A stretch of DNA of 64,000 nt from Ophiura sarsii (GCA_035610835.1 CM069447.1:43559893-43623892), one strand, 5' to 3'; positions 31,617-44,068 are shown, counted from the first letter of the stretch. Translations and numbers: made by a program. The notes: generated by a model from the sequence alone, not told the origin.

Positions 31617-31903
31617 ATAACCCTAACTCTAGTACACCACACGGCAACAGATTTGTTTTCCGACCCCCAAAAATCACCAGAAAGGTCACCCCGACCCCCC
31701 GGGATTTGAACCACGGACCTCCAGCACCAGAGCCCAGATCCTAACCACTACACCACGGCTGTCAGTCACACTCGGCTCAGTATATTCGCCTCCTTATATA
31801 GTTTGGTCCCGTTTTGTAGCCCAAAAACCTGCAAACCTGCACGCCGGGTTATAGAAACATTTTCCCGCCCAGTTGCCGTGTGGTGTAGTAGAGTTAGGGT
31901 TAT
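31617..31903 (-). mobile_element. tRNA-like SINE/MITE hybrid, unit B
   Basis: 287 bases with inverted termini: ATAACCCTAACTCTAGTACA at the left and the complement at the right, about 32 bases with one mismatch. On the minus strand an A-box-like TGGTGTAGTGG (31745-31755) is followed at tRNA-like spacing by a B box GGTTCAAATCC (31702-31712), resembling a tRNA-Glu-type promoter. SINEs normally lack inverted termini, so the combination is unusual. The terminal GGTGTAGTAG word itself looks like the A-box region. Confidence 0.65.
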
Positions 31904-31904
31904 T

Positions 31905-31990
31905 GATAAGCGGCCATGTTAAAAGCGCCCCCAATGTTTAATTGTAATTGTTACCATTTGCCAGCACTCTTGAACATTTTAACTGAATTT
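31905..31990 (+). repeat. Conserved GPCR 3' block, displaced
   Basis: TGATAAGCGGCCATGTTAAA and GTTACCATTTGCCAGCACTC match the 3' blocks of the other copies. Its position 1.5 kb past the stop of copy 5 shows how much has been inserted between 30420 and 31904. Confidence 0.7.
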
Positions 31991-32447
31991 GTAAAACGAG
32001 TTGTAGATGAAATTGTGGAACCCCTCACGATAATATTCAATCTATCTTTTTCAACTGATAATGTTCCCGAAAAATTAAAACAAGCAAAAGTAATACCAAT
32101 CTACAAAAAGAATGACACCGACAAGTTTTCTGAATATCGGCCAGTGTCACTTTTGCCGTGTTTTTCCAAAATTCTAGAAAGATATTATATTCGATAGATG
32201 TGTTGATTATGTTGATGCCATGAAATCTTAAATGACAAACAATTTGAATTTATACCAAATCATTCAACCTATATGGCTATTTTGCAACTAGTAGATAAAA
32301 TTAACAGTGCTGTTGAGAGAAACGAAACCACTATTGGAATCTTTCTAGACTTATCAAAAGCATTTGATACCATTGATCATAATATATTTTTATACAAATT
32401 GGAGCATTATGGATTTCGTGGAATTGTATTGGAATGGTTTAAAAACT
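31991..32447 (+). pseudogene. CR1/Jockey-like reverse transcriptase fragment
   Basis: Reads KLKQAKVIPIYKK, YRPVSLLPCFSKILE, then after two compensating frameshifts (32170-32225) [15 protein letters not shown], and [32 protein letters not shown]. These are RT motifs 1-3 of a CR1/L2-type element. The GDPL, YADD and C-terminal parts are missing. The fragment lies between the conserved receptor 3' block and the flank block that starts at 32448. Confidence 0.8.
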
Positions 32448-33600
32448 ATTTGCATTTCCAGTGACAATTTTGCAAACTTATTAAGATTATATGTGACGAA
32501 GGGAAGATAACAGAATTGTTACACAATCAACAGCAGAAAATAGACAACTACGAATACAGTGTATTTATTGAAATCATACATGGATGGGCTTTGAAAAAGA
32601 GCTGCTGCTTTTAGCTTGTACATGTACATACTTTGTATTATCTATTTACTTACTTAAATCATATTAATAAAGGCGCAGCGAGTCTAATTTCGCCCAAACG
32701 TCGTGTCTTTTCTTTCCCTTTTATTGTTTCCTGTATTTGTCACGTCACCATCACAGTTTAGGTTTGTCATGTTTGTGATTTCCCATGCTTATTCTACGGA
32801 TCGATACGGTCGAGCCAGTTGACTTCAAGTTAATGAATACCAAAAAAATCCACGTAAACATAAAGGCCTATACTTTTTTGGAATCGTAGATTTAGAGCGC
32901 CGCAACTTATGATATCGTTACGTTATTTTCATCAGCGAAGTTAGTCAAACCCCAGTCATGTGCTCACCTTTACTAGGGCGGTCACGTGACATCATATCAT
33001 CACTGCGAAACATTATCATCTGATCATTGCAAAAAGGTATATATTTTCTTTTCTTATGAAAACTATGGTATCCAGTCTTACGTTTCATACTGCTACATAG
33101 AGAACACTATTGAGATGCCTCATTAGCGTGTCAGTTGCTTGAATGGTTGCCCTATGAAGCAAGCCATCCAAGATTTATTAATGACCACCCTTGCCGGGGG
33201 GGGGGGGGGCGGGGGGGGGGGGGGGAGGGGGCATATTTTAAAACAACTTTTAGTTTATTCATATTTCGAGTGGCGTTGCAGTGTACACGATTCTGCCAAG
33301 ACAAAGGACATATCATAGTAAAGTTTTAATTGTCAGTAGGTTTTTATCTACCTCTACAGCTAGAGTATAGATCTGGGGATTTTGTTGACGTTTCGTTGAT
33401 CGGGAAACCTAGCGTTTGAATCTATTTAGGTCGTAAACAATTGGCAAACGGAAATAAAATCGCTCCATGTAATGATGTAAGACATGAATTGAACCACGGA
33501 CAGTCTAGACCATTGACTGTCTCTGTTTGTACAAAGATCCAGCAACCCTCCAAACATGTTCTGTTGTCACATGAAATATGAATGTGAATAGGGACCTTTC
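32448..33600. repeat. Duplicated flank block of the GPCR cluster, second copy
   Basis: Paralogous to 15236-16300 and to 41430-41666/43055-43200, including a G tract at 33196-33230 with one C interruption. ATGTAATGATGTAAG near 33469 is the uninterrupted target of the element at 41667-43054. No gene. Confidence 0.65.
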
Positions 33601-35127
33601 ATTATTTCCACCGGAGGGGGGGGGGGGGTAGGGGAGAAAACAGGGGGGTGGGGATGGGGTCACATGGATTTGACTTGACAAAAAAGGGGGTCACACGGTT
33701 TTTTTCTAATCAAGAGGAGGGGGGGGGGGGGGGGGGGGGGGTCATACTGTTTTTTGCCGTTCAAATTTCGATTTGAACGATACAAATCCAACAGCTTCCG
33801 GACCCCCGCACAAATTCATCATTAAAGTGTATCCAAATTGTTTGAGATCGGCACTCTTGGTTCATTTGACAAGAGTAATAAGATTATGACGGTCAAATTA
33901 GTACAAAGATAGCACATTATTCGCGCTACGTACGCATATGCCCCCAATTAATTTGTGAAACCCCTTTAGAGCTAACATTTACATCAAATCATATCGCAAA
34001 TTTAATTGTGAAAGGTCATGATTTTTAACCTGGGCGGCTACATTTGTGTTACATGGGTCATTTCATGAAATATACCTCCTTTCGTAGTTTCAGTAGAAAA
34101 TATCAACATGTTTACATCAATATATATTTGGAAAGCTCATAATCTAACGATTGCAAATATTGTAACTCGGATTCAAATATATAGGGTGACCTTCACATTA
34201 TACAGGGTGTAACAATTAAAATTGTATACAAAATGATGATTTCCTTCCATTGTCTAAATGCAGGACCTATTTAAAGGCTAGGCATGTTTTTGTTGTAATT
34301 GAGTAAATTACCCATCCAGCCATATACAATACTAATTGGTCAGATAAGGAAATATATATACAGGGTGGTCAAAATACAAAATTTTAAATACTGGAAAAAT
34401 AACTAAATTATGCAAATACAAATTAGGACTAATTGCTTTTACATTCAAATCAGAGCCTTGATAACTATTTCCAATTTTCCTGAAAGAATTTTTTTAAAAC
34501 CTAGGCAAAAACGGATTTGTGACTATATTTGCACATGGTTCATCCTACTTCGTTAATAAGATTTGAAAATTAGTTAATTAGCATAATTGATACTTTAAGT
34601 AAATGATGTAAATGCATTGTTACATCATATCATTTAGAACTAAACTGACATAGGCCTAAGACTAAGAATTAGAAAGCTCTGTTACAGGACAGCGGTCCAT
34701 TTTCACCCATATATTAGACAATTATCTCCTCCTCCACTTCCTCAATCACCCTGACTAATCATGCTTTAACGAGCTGTATTAATTAATTAAAAAGTGATGA
34801 ATTTTTTCCCTCTTCAGATTATTAAATGGTATTAATTTGCCGTTCAAATAAGCCCAAACACAAGTCAATCTCATAGAGGTTTTTATAAATACAATAGCCG
34901 AAAGACAAAAAAATAACGAGCGCATAATGTTGTGTCGGTGAAGTCCGGTTGATTTACTTTATATCTCGCCCTGGCCCTCCAAGGAAAACCTAGTTACGCC
35001 ACAAATGAAAATTATCAAATTTTAACTTTGACACCCTCTTTGCATCTACAATTGTGTAGATCCGGAGTATACCCGCTAGTGATAAGGACCGCTAGTCATA
35101 ACGTAGGGTTAGGGATTAGGGTTTATG
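33601..35127. other. Gene-free stretch with poly-G tracts
   Basis: G runs lie at about 33616-33628 and 33718-33741. CAGGGTGTAACAA near 34204 and CAGGGTGGTCAAAA near 34363 are mariner-terminus-like words without visible partners. The rest is AT-rich with no supported coding sequence. Confidence 0.45.
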
Positions 35128-35232
35128 GTTTATGGTTTATGGTTTATGGTTTATGGTTATGGTTATGGTAAGGGTTAGGGTTAGGGTTAGGGTTAGGGTT
35201 AGGGTTAGGGTTAGGGTTTGGGTTAGGGTAAG
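35128..35232 (+). repeat. Interstitial telomere-type repeat (TTAGGG)n
   Basis: TTTATGG variants (35128-35160) grade into perfect TTAGGG units from about 35170 to 35215 and end with TTTGGG/TTAGGG variants. TTAGGG is the metazoan telomere repeat. Unique sequence on both sides places it internally. Confidence 0.85.
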
Positions 35233-35289
35233 TGCGGACCTTTATGTGTGCACATTGTGTATGTTCACATTTATGGGAAGGCTACAAAG

Positions 35290-35430
35290 CTATTCCGAAG
35301 CAATTCCAAGTACCAGATTCAACAAAGCATAATAAGGAAGAACAAGACGTTCAACTCAGTTAAAAACCTTGAAGGACACGGTCGGAAGCCAACGGTGTCC
35401 CCTTGCTTGACAAGAAAAGTCAACCTTTCC
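35290..35430 (+). pseudogene. Possible Tc1-like transposase N-terminal remnant
   Basis: One frame reads QQSIIRKNKTFNSVKNL then GHGRKPTVSPCLTRKVN. This resembles the helix-turn-helix linker of Tc1-type transposases (a Gly-Arg-Lys/Pro turn followed by SPRLTRK-like sequence). No DDE domain follows; a 75-base direct repeat starts instead. Confidence 0.4.
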
Positions 35431-35704
35431 ATCAAATATTAGCACAATATTACAATGGGAATTTTATTATAAATCCTTGGATATCCTTTGACCCGATCCA
35501 AGAAACATGACATGACCAGTCCATTGCCCGACTGGCATCAGATATTAATGCGAAAATGTCCAACTAATTTCATCAACATCCAAAAGGTAACTGATTTGGA
35601 TATGGATGACTATTGCCTCCCCGACTGCAAACCTTTCCATCAAATATTAGCACAATATTACAATGGGAAATGTATTAATCCTTGGATATCCTTTGACCCG
35701 ATCA
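35424..35704. repeat. Direct repeat of ~75 bases
   Basis: CAACCTTTCCATCAAATATTAGCAC-type sequence through CCTTGGATATCCTTTGACCC occurs at 35424-35500 and 35630-35704. The intervening 130 bases are open in one frame (35488-35751), but the product is not recognised. Confidence 0.65.
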
Positions 35705-35751
35705 AAGGAACATTTTACAACCGGTCTGTCGTCACATATTTTGAGCCTTAG

Positions 35752-36915
35752 TAATCGGAGTAACTTGGCATTTTGATCCATGGATGATGTTTGAATATAG
35801 TACTAGACTCGTGCCTCCCTAATCTATATACTAATTTTCGGTCCTTCGCTTTATTAGATAGTTCAATAATAATTTTACACTCGCGTCCCTCTTCAACTGA
35901 AAAAGCGTGGTAATTGCGCCTCTAATACACGAGCTAATTAGCCCGTTTTTTCCCATTTTCAGACATGCGCAGAAAGGATCACATGTGAAAATCCGAAATG
36001 TTGAATTTCTTTTACTCGGGTAGCTACTGTTCGGACACAAATTGTGGTTTTCGGAATGAGTGATGACATATGGTCTTCACCCAAAATATTTTCTTCAGGG
36101 ATATAGCTACATTTCTGTATATGCGGCTGTTTGTTATTCTTAAAGAACGCATAGTAACAAGCATTTATACGGGACTATACGTCCAACAAATAAAAATATT
36201 TTACGACATTTTCTAAATGTAAACAAACACTCTTACGCAGATCTTAAAGTTACACTTTCACATTAATAACATAGATGAACGCGGAGTTTGCTAACGATAA
36301 AGAAACTGCATGGCGGTACCATACCAACCGTTCCTATGTTGTCTGCGCGATTGTTGCTGCGCAACCGCGTTTAACATGGTGCACGCGATTCGGCGCACAC
36401 GTAATGACGCAGACAAAGTGTGTACGCGTTTGTGGCGCAAATTGTACATTGTGAACGGGGCATGCAGTGAAAGCAGGCAGTCCGTACGGTTGCTCCGCGG
36501 TGCATACCGTACAGTACAATAAAATGTAACGAGAGCAAGACACAAACAAAACATTAATCATAAAGCCAATACGGTACCTTTATTTTAATAAAGAAACTGG
36601 GAGCAAGGCGCAAACCGTATCCAGGATAACAGGTATTAAAGTGACTGAAGTGGCTGAAGGAAAATACATTTGATGGAGTCACTCATGCAGTTGTAACCCC
36701 ATGGCTGGTCATGTAGCTATGGGCTGGTGGATCAGGGTCGACCCCCACCCCCACACACACCTATCCCCCACACACACCCCTTACATTTTCTTTGTGCGAC
36801 TTATTATACAGCGGTGCGGCGTACTGTATACGATGAGGTCTGAATCTTAATTTGAGGTGCTGCGGCTTATTCGCCGTGCGGCTTATAGCACGTAAATTAC
36901 GGGATTGTCACATCA
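35752..36915. other. No supported gene; CpG-containing patch
   Basis: 36300-36530 is richer in CpG than its surroundings and open in several frames on both strands, without a recognisable product. GTGCGGCTTATAGCACG near 36876 resembles terminal words of some DNA transposons, but no partner was found. Confidence 0.4.
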
Positions 36916-38945
36916 TACCCTAAGGTCTAAGCCCCCTTCCCCCGCACTTCCCTTACTTGATAATATGGATATAGAAAGGCGGCCTTACTAAGGCCACATG
37001 GGTATCTGGATAAACGGAACGTGCGGTATTGCCCCATCATAAGCCTCCTCCTCCTCCCCGCATTTCCCTTACTTGATAATCTGGATATAAGGGCACATGG
37101 GCATCTGGATAAACGGAACGTGTAGTACATTATCATGAATATTATAGAGTGTCTGGATTAGTAAGGGCACCAGTGGTATCTGGATTACAAGGTTCACTAT
37201 AAAACGCAGATAGTCTCAAATTACCTGGATATACTATGCGCAGGTGTGCCACCTGTGATAACTCGATTTTTAAGGGTGTATTAGGTAGTATCTCGGGAGG
37301 CCTTATATAGAACACAACAAACATGACAAAGGGACTACATACGTTTAGGCCCTATGCCTATTGGAGGAATAATGTATTTAAGTAAATAGGCCAAACAAAA
37401 CCCGGATGGCACACATAGTGTTTAAGTACAAGCATGGAATGGTACAAGTGATCTTGATGATAGACTCCGCCGACCATAAAACTAAACGACCGACTATAAA
37501 ACTATAGAACCCATACGGTATATAACGCTCAAAACGTAGGCATATTACCTGGATACAGTATGTGCATGGGCAGCCTATTACCTGGATACAGTATGTGCAT
37601 GGGGCAGTGGCGGCACCAGCATCAACATTTTAAAGGAGGAAAACGGATTGACGGGGCAATAAAAGAATCGGGGGGAGACATTTTAAAGCTAATTTTAGTA
37701 AGTTACTTTCAGTTTTGACATTAAAATACAACCTTTGTATTATTTGGGGTACAAAATGGGTAGGGACATGAGCTGACAGGGGGTAACTGGGGGAGGGGAT
37801 ATTAAGGCAATCCAGATACTCTGAATATTTTAAGTATTCCTACACCTGGATAACCATTCAGGTGTCCTTATTAATCCACGTAGGCCCTAATAGCCGCATA
37901 CACAGTTATCAAGGGTGTCCTTATTCTATTCAAGATAAACCACATAGTCCATTATGGAGGTCCTATAATATTGGATCACTAATAAACAATCTTGATTATT
38001 AAAGTACATGGGGTGGTACCTGAATAATCAAGGGCACATGTGTTATTATACATGCATGGCATACATGGATTTATTAAGGGCACATGGTATATATGGATTA
38101 TTAAGGGCACTGTGGTACCAATGTCAGTATTAAGGGCACCTAGGATACATGGAGTATCAACGACATACTCTTGCTGTTTTACAATACCCTCATCTTTATA
38201 CGTTTTGATATGACTAACTACCCGCTATTATAGCTTCGGCACCTATACCTGCGCTTTCCATTATAAACTGGATATAATACGGGCACATTGGTATGGATAT
38301 AATGCCGGCAAATGCGGTACCTGGGTTATTAAGGCCATCTGTGAGGGGTAGGGCCTAGGCCTATAATGGGCAACCGGTGTATTAAGAACACGTGGAATAC
38401 TTGGATTAGGAACATGGGTATCTGTATTATTTAAGAGCACATTGGGCCTAGGCGCATGGTGTATTAAGGGTACCATGTCACTTACATTATATATATCAAG
38501 GGCACTTTAGGTACCGGAATAAGGACATACTCTTGATATTTATATAAACATTTATAACTCTTTGATATTACTCACCTCTGCCTAATTTGTGATATGACTA
38601 ATTACAGCCCGCTATTTTCAGCTCCCCCCGCGATTAATTCAAGTTACTTGAATGATAAAGTAAGGGCACCTGGGTATCTCGATATAACGGCACACTGCAG
38701 TACCTGGATTATGTGGTATCCGGTGCCATTAAGGGCACCTGTGGTAACTGGATTAGGGGTAGGGCTTAGGCCTATGGGGTCCCTGGATATAATGGGACAA
38801 CGGGTACCTGCATTTCAGGTCACATGGGAGGCCTACATATAGGTATCTGGAAAGACAAAGGTAGGCCTACCTACTTTAAGGCACATGTATACCTGGATTA
38901 TCAAAAGCACCTGCGATATTCGGATTATTTAGGGCCCGTCTGGAT
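36916..38945. repeat. Degenerate ~30-base repeats (AAGGGCACATGG / CTGGATTA)
   Basis: Dozens of loosely spaced units combine TTAAGGGCACATGGT, ATCTGGAT(T)A and ATAATGG words over 2 kb, interrupted by less repetitive stretches (for example 37330-37800). Divergence is high, so this is an old array. No gene. Confidence 0.6.
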
Positions 38946-38989
38946 TATGTATACATGTAGGACATGTTCTTGACGTTGTATCCAATTTT

Positions 38990-40026
38990 CTTACGCTTTG
39001 TTTACTTACCTCCCCGTGAAATCTTAAAGCGGGTCCGCGCGAAGCGCGGATGCCCGCTATTAACCCTAAACTGTGACCATGTCACTGTGACCCTCTGAAG
39101 CTCTAAAGTTAGGGAGTAGATCTAGGTTTCTTGTGGATGTTTCGGTGATCGGAAAAAATAGGGTTTTAATCTGTTTAGGTCGTAAACAATTCCCGGAACC
39201 TTAGATGAAAGATAAATGTGGATTTATAGCATAATTTAATGAATATAGAATGATGAATCCTTCGAGTTGGAACGGAAATACATGATATAGCCAAAATATA
39301 AATAAATATATTTTTTACTTGTTTACTGGAATTTGAACGGTCGTTTAATGGAGGTTAATGGGGTATAATAACCAATAAATACCGCAATCAGACTACCGGC
39401 ATGCGAATGCGCTAATTGTTTCCTCATATAATTCAGGCGAATCATGCGAGCCTGGGATTTGATGTTTCAGAATTACATTGGCGCCAACCATAGGCAATCA
39501 GGGCCCTATTACATACAGATTATAATCAGTTTGCATACAGATTTAAACTAATACATCATTTGAATTATCGACAGACATAGACTGGGAACACTTCTTCACA
39601 GGTTACCAGCACCGTTGTTTAATATTCAGCTTACTGGTATCTATGGACTAAAAATCAAACGTGACTTTATCACACCGACTATGGATACAATATATTATCA
39701 TTTGAACAAATCACATGATACATGTTCAGTTATACAGTTACCAAACATGCTAAATGCACCAAAAGTACTATTTACAGCTGTATCATGTATAAATACCAAC
39801 ATGATCTGTGGCGCACTTGCTATCTTTGAATCATCATAAATGGACACGGCCGCAGCTTCTTATATACTAGGAAACGCCCCATAGCGTTCAGTTTAGCACC
39901 GACTTGGAGAACCACCTGAATCAGAGTACTAGTATATCATATAAACGGACCAGACTTTGGTGTATCCTTGTTCAAACTTTACGTACAAAAAAAATTGATA
40001 ATATCACAACCACATCAAATTCATTT
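38990..40026. other. 5' flank of GPCR copy 6
   Basis: 39060-39680 aligns with 16940-17520 before copy 3. The leader at 39780-40020 aligns with copies 2 and 5 (CACTTGCTATC-TTGAATCATCAT, CATAGCGTTCAGTTTAGCAC). The upstream MDNITT ATG is missing (AAATTGATAATATC). No other gene. Confidence 0.5.
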
Positions 40027-41007
40027 ATGACATTCGAGAACAATATGACGACCGATCAGGACACAAATACTACGAGTGAGTTTGGTTTTCATGATGAGCG
40101 GCAAAGAATTCTCGTGGCGATTCTCTATGCCATAGTCGCCTTGATGGGACTATTTGGTAACTCATTAGTTGTATTATCAGTGCTACTATCTCGCAAACTG
40201 CGATCACCCACCAACGTATTTGTAGTTAATCTCAGCGTTGCGGATCTTGTGACCTGCCGCTATTGGACACATTGTCGCGCTTTCGAGTCTTGAAGGTTGG
40301 CCATTAGCTTACTGGGTCTGCAGCTCCACCGCGGTGGCAACTTAATGCAACCTTCTGTAGTGTATCAACTTTAGCCTCTATTGCAATCAATAGACTCGTC
40401 TTGATCACAAGACCGTGTGTACCAGAAGATATTTTCTACAAAGGTCCTTTGTGCCTGGATTGCATGTACTACGGATATGGGCGTTCATTATAATTATCGT
40501 CCCCCTCTGGTAGGCTTCGGCGCACGAGGGTACAACGAACGATTCCAATTTTGCAGCAGTGTGTCTGCAAACAAGCATTCGGATGAATACGACTTGATCC
40601 TTATGTTGGCCGGCTATCCCATACAGCTTGTAATCATCATAATTGCCTATAATTGGATCTTTATTCATGTCAAACTTGTAACGACCAGATTAACCGAAGA
40701 AATGACACTGACGATCACCAAGAACATGTTTTACGTTGTAGTTGCTTATATAGTATGCCTTACGCCGTTCGTTTTTTGTGTTGTTCCAGAATTGAATACG
40801 GGCGATGCTGTACTTCCCTACGCTGCGGTGCTGGTATTCTTCAATTCTTGCATTAATCCTCTGTTATATGCCACCAAACATCCTGGTTTTAAGAAGATGT
40901 TTAGTCTTATCGTCCGATATTGGTGGCACGAGATACCGGAGCCGTCGGATACGCTACGTGCTTTGAGACAAAGAGGACTGTGTAACGCTCCTCAGAGTGA
41001 CGTCTAA
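40027..41007 (+). pseudogene. Class A GPCR, copy 6 (broken)
   Basis: Starts MTFENNMTTDQDTNTT and is open through TM1 and into TM2 (LSVADLVTC). A five-base loss at about 40257 shifts the frame, followed by losses of two bases (near 40345) and five bases (near 40415). The sum is twelve, so the original frame is regained. A small +1/-1 pair near 40463-40505 garbles TM4. From loop 2 on (ERFQFCSS) the frame is clean: TM5, CLTPFVFC, NPLLY, IPEPSDTLRALRQRGLCN, ending PQSDV at 41007. The C1-C2 pairing cysteines and tail remain, but the TM2-TM4 part is out of frame. Confidence 0.85.
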
Positions 41008-41666
41008 AATAACAATTTTCCAAAACATTAGCCTAGCTCATATGAATAATTTGTTTCAATTCTATTATTGACGTTTTAGCGGTCATTTTGAAAGCGACTC
41101 AAGACTAAATTGTAATTGTTACCATTTGCCAGCACTCTTGAAAATTGTAATCATTGCTATAAAAAGCTGATAACATTTTTTGAGATGATTAGTTAGAAAG
41201 TTTCCCAGATCATACTGTTTTCTTTTTGACAATGTTACTTTTAAACAGAAATGTGTATTGCTCACGATAGCAATCTTAGGTACACTTGAAATATGACGCG
41301 TTCGGAAGAAAAACGCCATCAAAACGGAAGAAATTAAGCGAAAGAAATTAATGTAAACATTCTTAATGTATAGGCCTACAATTCAACAATTATACTTTTA
41401 TCATTATGATTTACAGTAAACTTGTTTTAAAACAACTTTTATTTTATTCACATTTCGAGTGGCAATTCAGAGTACCGGCTTCTGCCAAGACAAGGGATAT
41501 ATCATAGTAAAGTTTTAATTGTGAGTAGGTATTTATCTACCTCTACAACTACAACTGGAGAGTAGATCTTGGGACTTTGTTGATGTTTCGATGATCGGGA
41601 TACCTAGCGTTTGAATCTATTAGGTCGTAAACAATTCGCGAACGGAACTAAAATCGCTCCATGTAA
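41008..41666. other. 3' block of copy 6 and flank block start
   Basis: The receptor 3' block (GTTACCATTTGCCAGCACTC) lies near 41120. 41430-41666 aligns with 33240-33475. No gene. Confidence 0.5.
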
Positions 41667-43054
41667 TACACCTATCAGTTGTAAGACGCACTATACGAGT
41701 GGTGCGTCACTTTACCGAGTGCGTCAACTTCTCTGTGTCAAAAAAAACGACGGACCATTGCCATCCAAATACGCACCCTCAGTCAATTTTTGGACGCACC
41801 ATTGGTGGATTCTGACGGACCATGACGACGCACCCCGTCGTCAGATATCGTTGACTAAACTGGATAAAACACGATGACTACTGTTCAAATGAAACTACTT
41901 TTGATTCACGGGGGATGTGCACTTATTCGATGTTGTCAACCCTGGCCCTCGAATATATAGACCCCGGACCGGGACCAGGATGGACGGAACCAAGGGGAGA
42001 ACTTTTATATGCGCAATAATGTCTGACTGGTCTAAAATTCATAAAATATTTAACTGATTATCATAAATGTCAGGATGAGGCTGAAACAATTTCGAGAACA
42101 TTTCCCATTCTGCTTCGACCCGTTCAGTGGCGTAACCAGGAGATGGGGTGGGTGGGGGTTTCGGGGTGGGGGTGGGGGAAGGGGGCATCCTTCATCCCTT
42201 GTTATACATGTAGGCTTACGCCTATTTAGAATAAACGGGAAGTAAGTAGAAAATTGGGTTCTCGAAAACTTCGGATTGGTAATTACACCTTCTATAAACC
42301 ATCAAAGAATTTAAGGGGCATTTAAAAATACCAAAAACATTTCTGATTTAATCAATACCACCAATATACTTCGAGAAAAGGCACCCCAAAAGGCGGCACA
42401 TACACGACATTTTGCGAACGAGGTCTATAAATGAAGCAAAATCCTTAGAAATGGGTACCGTTTTTCCACAAATCACCCTTAGAAATGGGTATCTTTTTTA
42501 TTTGAATCTCCTGCCGCACATCCCCGACCAAATCTAATTCCGGGGGCCTGTCCTCCTACCTCTGTGTTGTTAGATTGTTCTGCGCTTGTGCGGAAGAGCG
42601 CAATGCTGTCCCCTATCTTATACGTGACACTACTCTAAAAATGAAAGTTTCTCGGTCTACTGTCGGTTCCTTGTGGTTTTTTTCGTTTGCCAAACTCTTG
42701 TATTGCAATTGGCGATGATCGAGTGATTTCAGGCATGTTAGAACATGCGGTATAACATATCGGAAAAGTGATGTTAGCGGTATTAAAGTAGAGTCTGGTT
42801 GGCGGTATCAAGGAGTTATGTGGTATAGTAGGCCTATAGCGTATATTTAAAGGTCGTATTTTGTTGTTCGTAAACAGATGTACACTGTGACGCACCCATG
42901 TAAAGTGACGGACCTTGACGCACCCTCCGTCATTTTTTTGACGGACCAAAGGCTGCCACTGACGTACCCTCCGTCAAGAATTATTGGTAAACGACGCACC
43001 CACGACGCACCTCTCCCGGGGGTCGTATAGTGCGTCTTACAACTGATAGGTGTA
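41667..43054. mobile_element. Element with 32-bp inverted termini and TAA target duplication
   Basis: Perfect inverted termini begin TACACCTATCAGTTGTAAGA (41667) and end with its complement (43054). TAA at 41664-41666 and 43055-43057 is the target duplication. The uninterrupted site is visible in the paralogous flank near 33469. Three-base TWA duplications fit PIF/Harbinger. Both ends carry many ACGCACC / GACGGACC words. The 1388-base interior has no recognisable transposase. Confidence 0.8.
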
Positions 43055-43057
43055 TAA

Positions 43058-43690
43058 TGATGTAAGACATGAATTGTACCACGGACAGTCTAGACCATTG
43101 ACTGTCTCTGTTGGTACAAAGATCCAGCAACCCTTCAAACATGCTCTGTTGTCACATGAAATATGAATGTGAATTTAGAACGTATTTGAATGAATATATC
43201 TATTTAATTAAAGGAAATGCGTGTCATGGAACTTTAGCGCTCAGATTGTATATAGCACAGAGACACAAAGTTTTCCATTATCAAAATGGCAAATTCCATT
43301 TTTTGGAGTTTGTAAAACCAATGAAAGCCTAATTAATGTATGAACAGTTATGAAACCAAAAATGGTTTGCACCAAATCATTGAATTACGTTCTATAAACC
43401 TGCAAAATTACGTTTGCAAAATGGAATACTTCTGTCTTTAATAGGTCTATAGCATTATTATTATTCAGACCACATCCGTAGGTTAAAGTTGGTAAAGTGT
43501 CGCGTTAAGACAAAATCGGTAGAATCAAAATATATCCCCTGTTATGGATGTCGTGATATTGATCGAAGCTATGACGAAACAGTAACAGTTACGAGATTTC
43601 CACATCTCTGTTTCATGTCAGAGGTTTCATGTACCGATATATTTGATTTATGCATTGCATTCCAGTGTGATTAATAATAATAACAATAAT
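43058..43690. repeat. Duplicated flank block, third copy (continued)
   Basis: TGATGTAAGACATGAATTG, ATGCTCTGTTGTCACAT and AGACCACATCCGTAGGTTAA match 16190-16600 and part of 33470-33600. No gene. Confidence 0.6.
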
Positions 43691-44035
43691 AATCAGTATT
43701 TATATAGCGCCTTTTCCAAATGGTTTATCACGATCCATGCACGCTCTCGCAGGTTTTCTCCGGGTTCTCCGGTTTCCTCCTGCTTTCAAAATCGGTGATC
43801 AGTTGTTTCGGTTATCAAAAACTTCCTTGACCCAATGGTATTTGGGGAGCTGCATTGAAAAATGGTGAATGTTACAATCTAAGTGCGGATAGGTTTGCGC
43901 TAGATTTGAGTGGTGGCGCGCCTAACAAGCGACCTCTTCATCTCTAAATTGGCAGCATCTTATTGATGATGACTATTCACCAGCAGCAAAATTAGAGCGC
44001 TTTGAGCCATTTGGAAAAGGCGATATATAAATACT
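43691..44035. mobile_element. ~340-bp element with CAGTATTTATATAGCGCC termini
   Basis: The left CAGTATTTATATAGCGCCTT and the right AAGGCGATATATAAATACTG are inverted, about 32 bases with few mismatches. They are flanked by AAT/ATT microsatellite on both sides. No open frame of note. Insertion in or next to AAT repeats suggests target preference. Confidence 0.6.
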
Positions 44036-44036
44036 G

Positions 44037-44068
<32 letters not shown>

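Noticed and set aside
31700..31760. A true tRNA gene
   Set aside because: A- and B-box-like words are present, but the acceptor stem and cloverleaf pairing are not evident and the unit lies inside a short repeated element.
20413..34375. CAGGGTGTAACA and CAGGGTGGTCAAAA words near 20413, 20600, 21897, 34204 and 34363 as transposon ends
   Set aside because: They resemble mariner-type termini but no inverted partner or TA-bounded unit could be paired.
35488..35751. An 87-codon frame near the 75-base direct repeat
   Set aside because: Part of it is repeat sequence present twice and no product is recognisable; not called as a gene.
36291..36561. Possible small genes on both strands in a CpG-containing patch
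   Set aside because: Overlapping frames on both strands with no recognisable motif and no start or splice context; kept only as an unassigned stretch.
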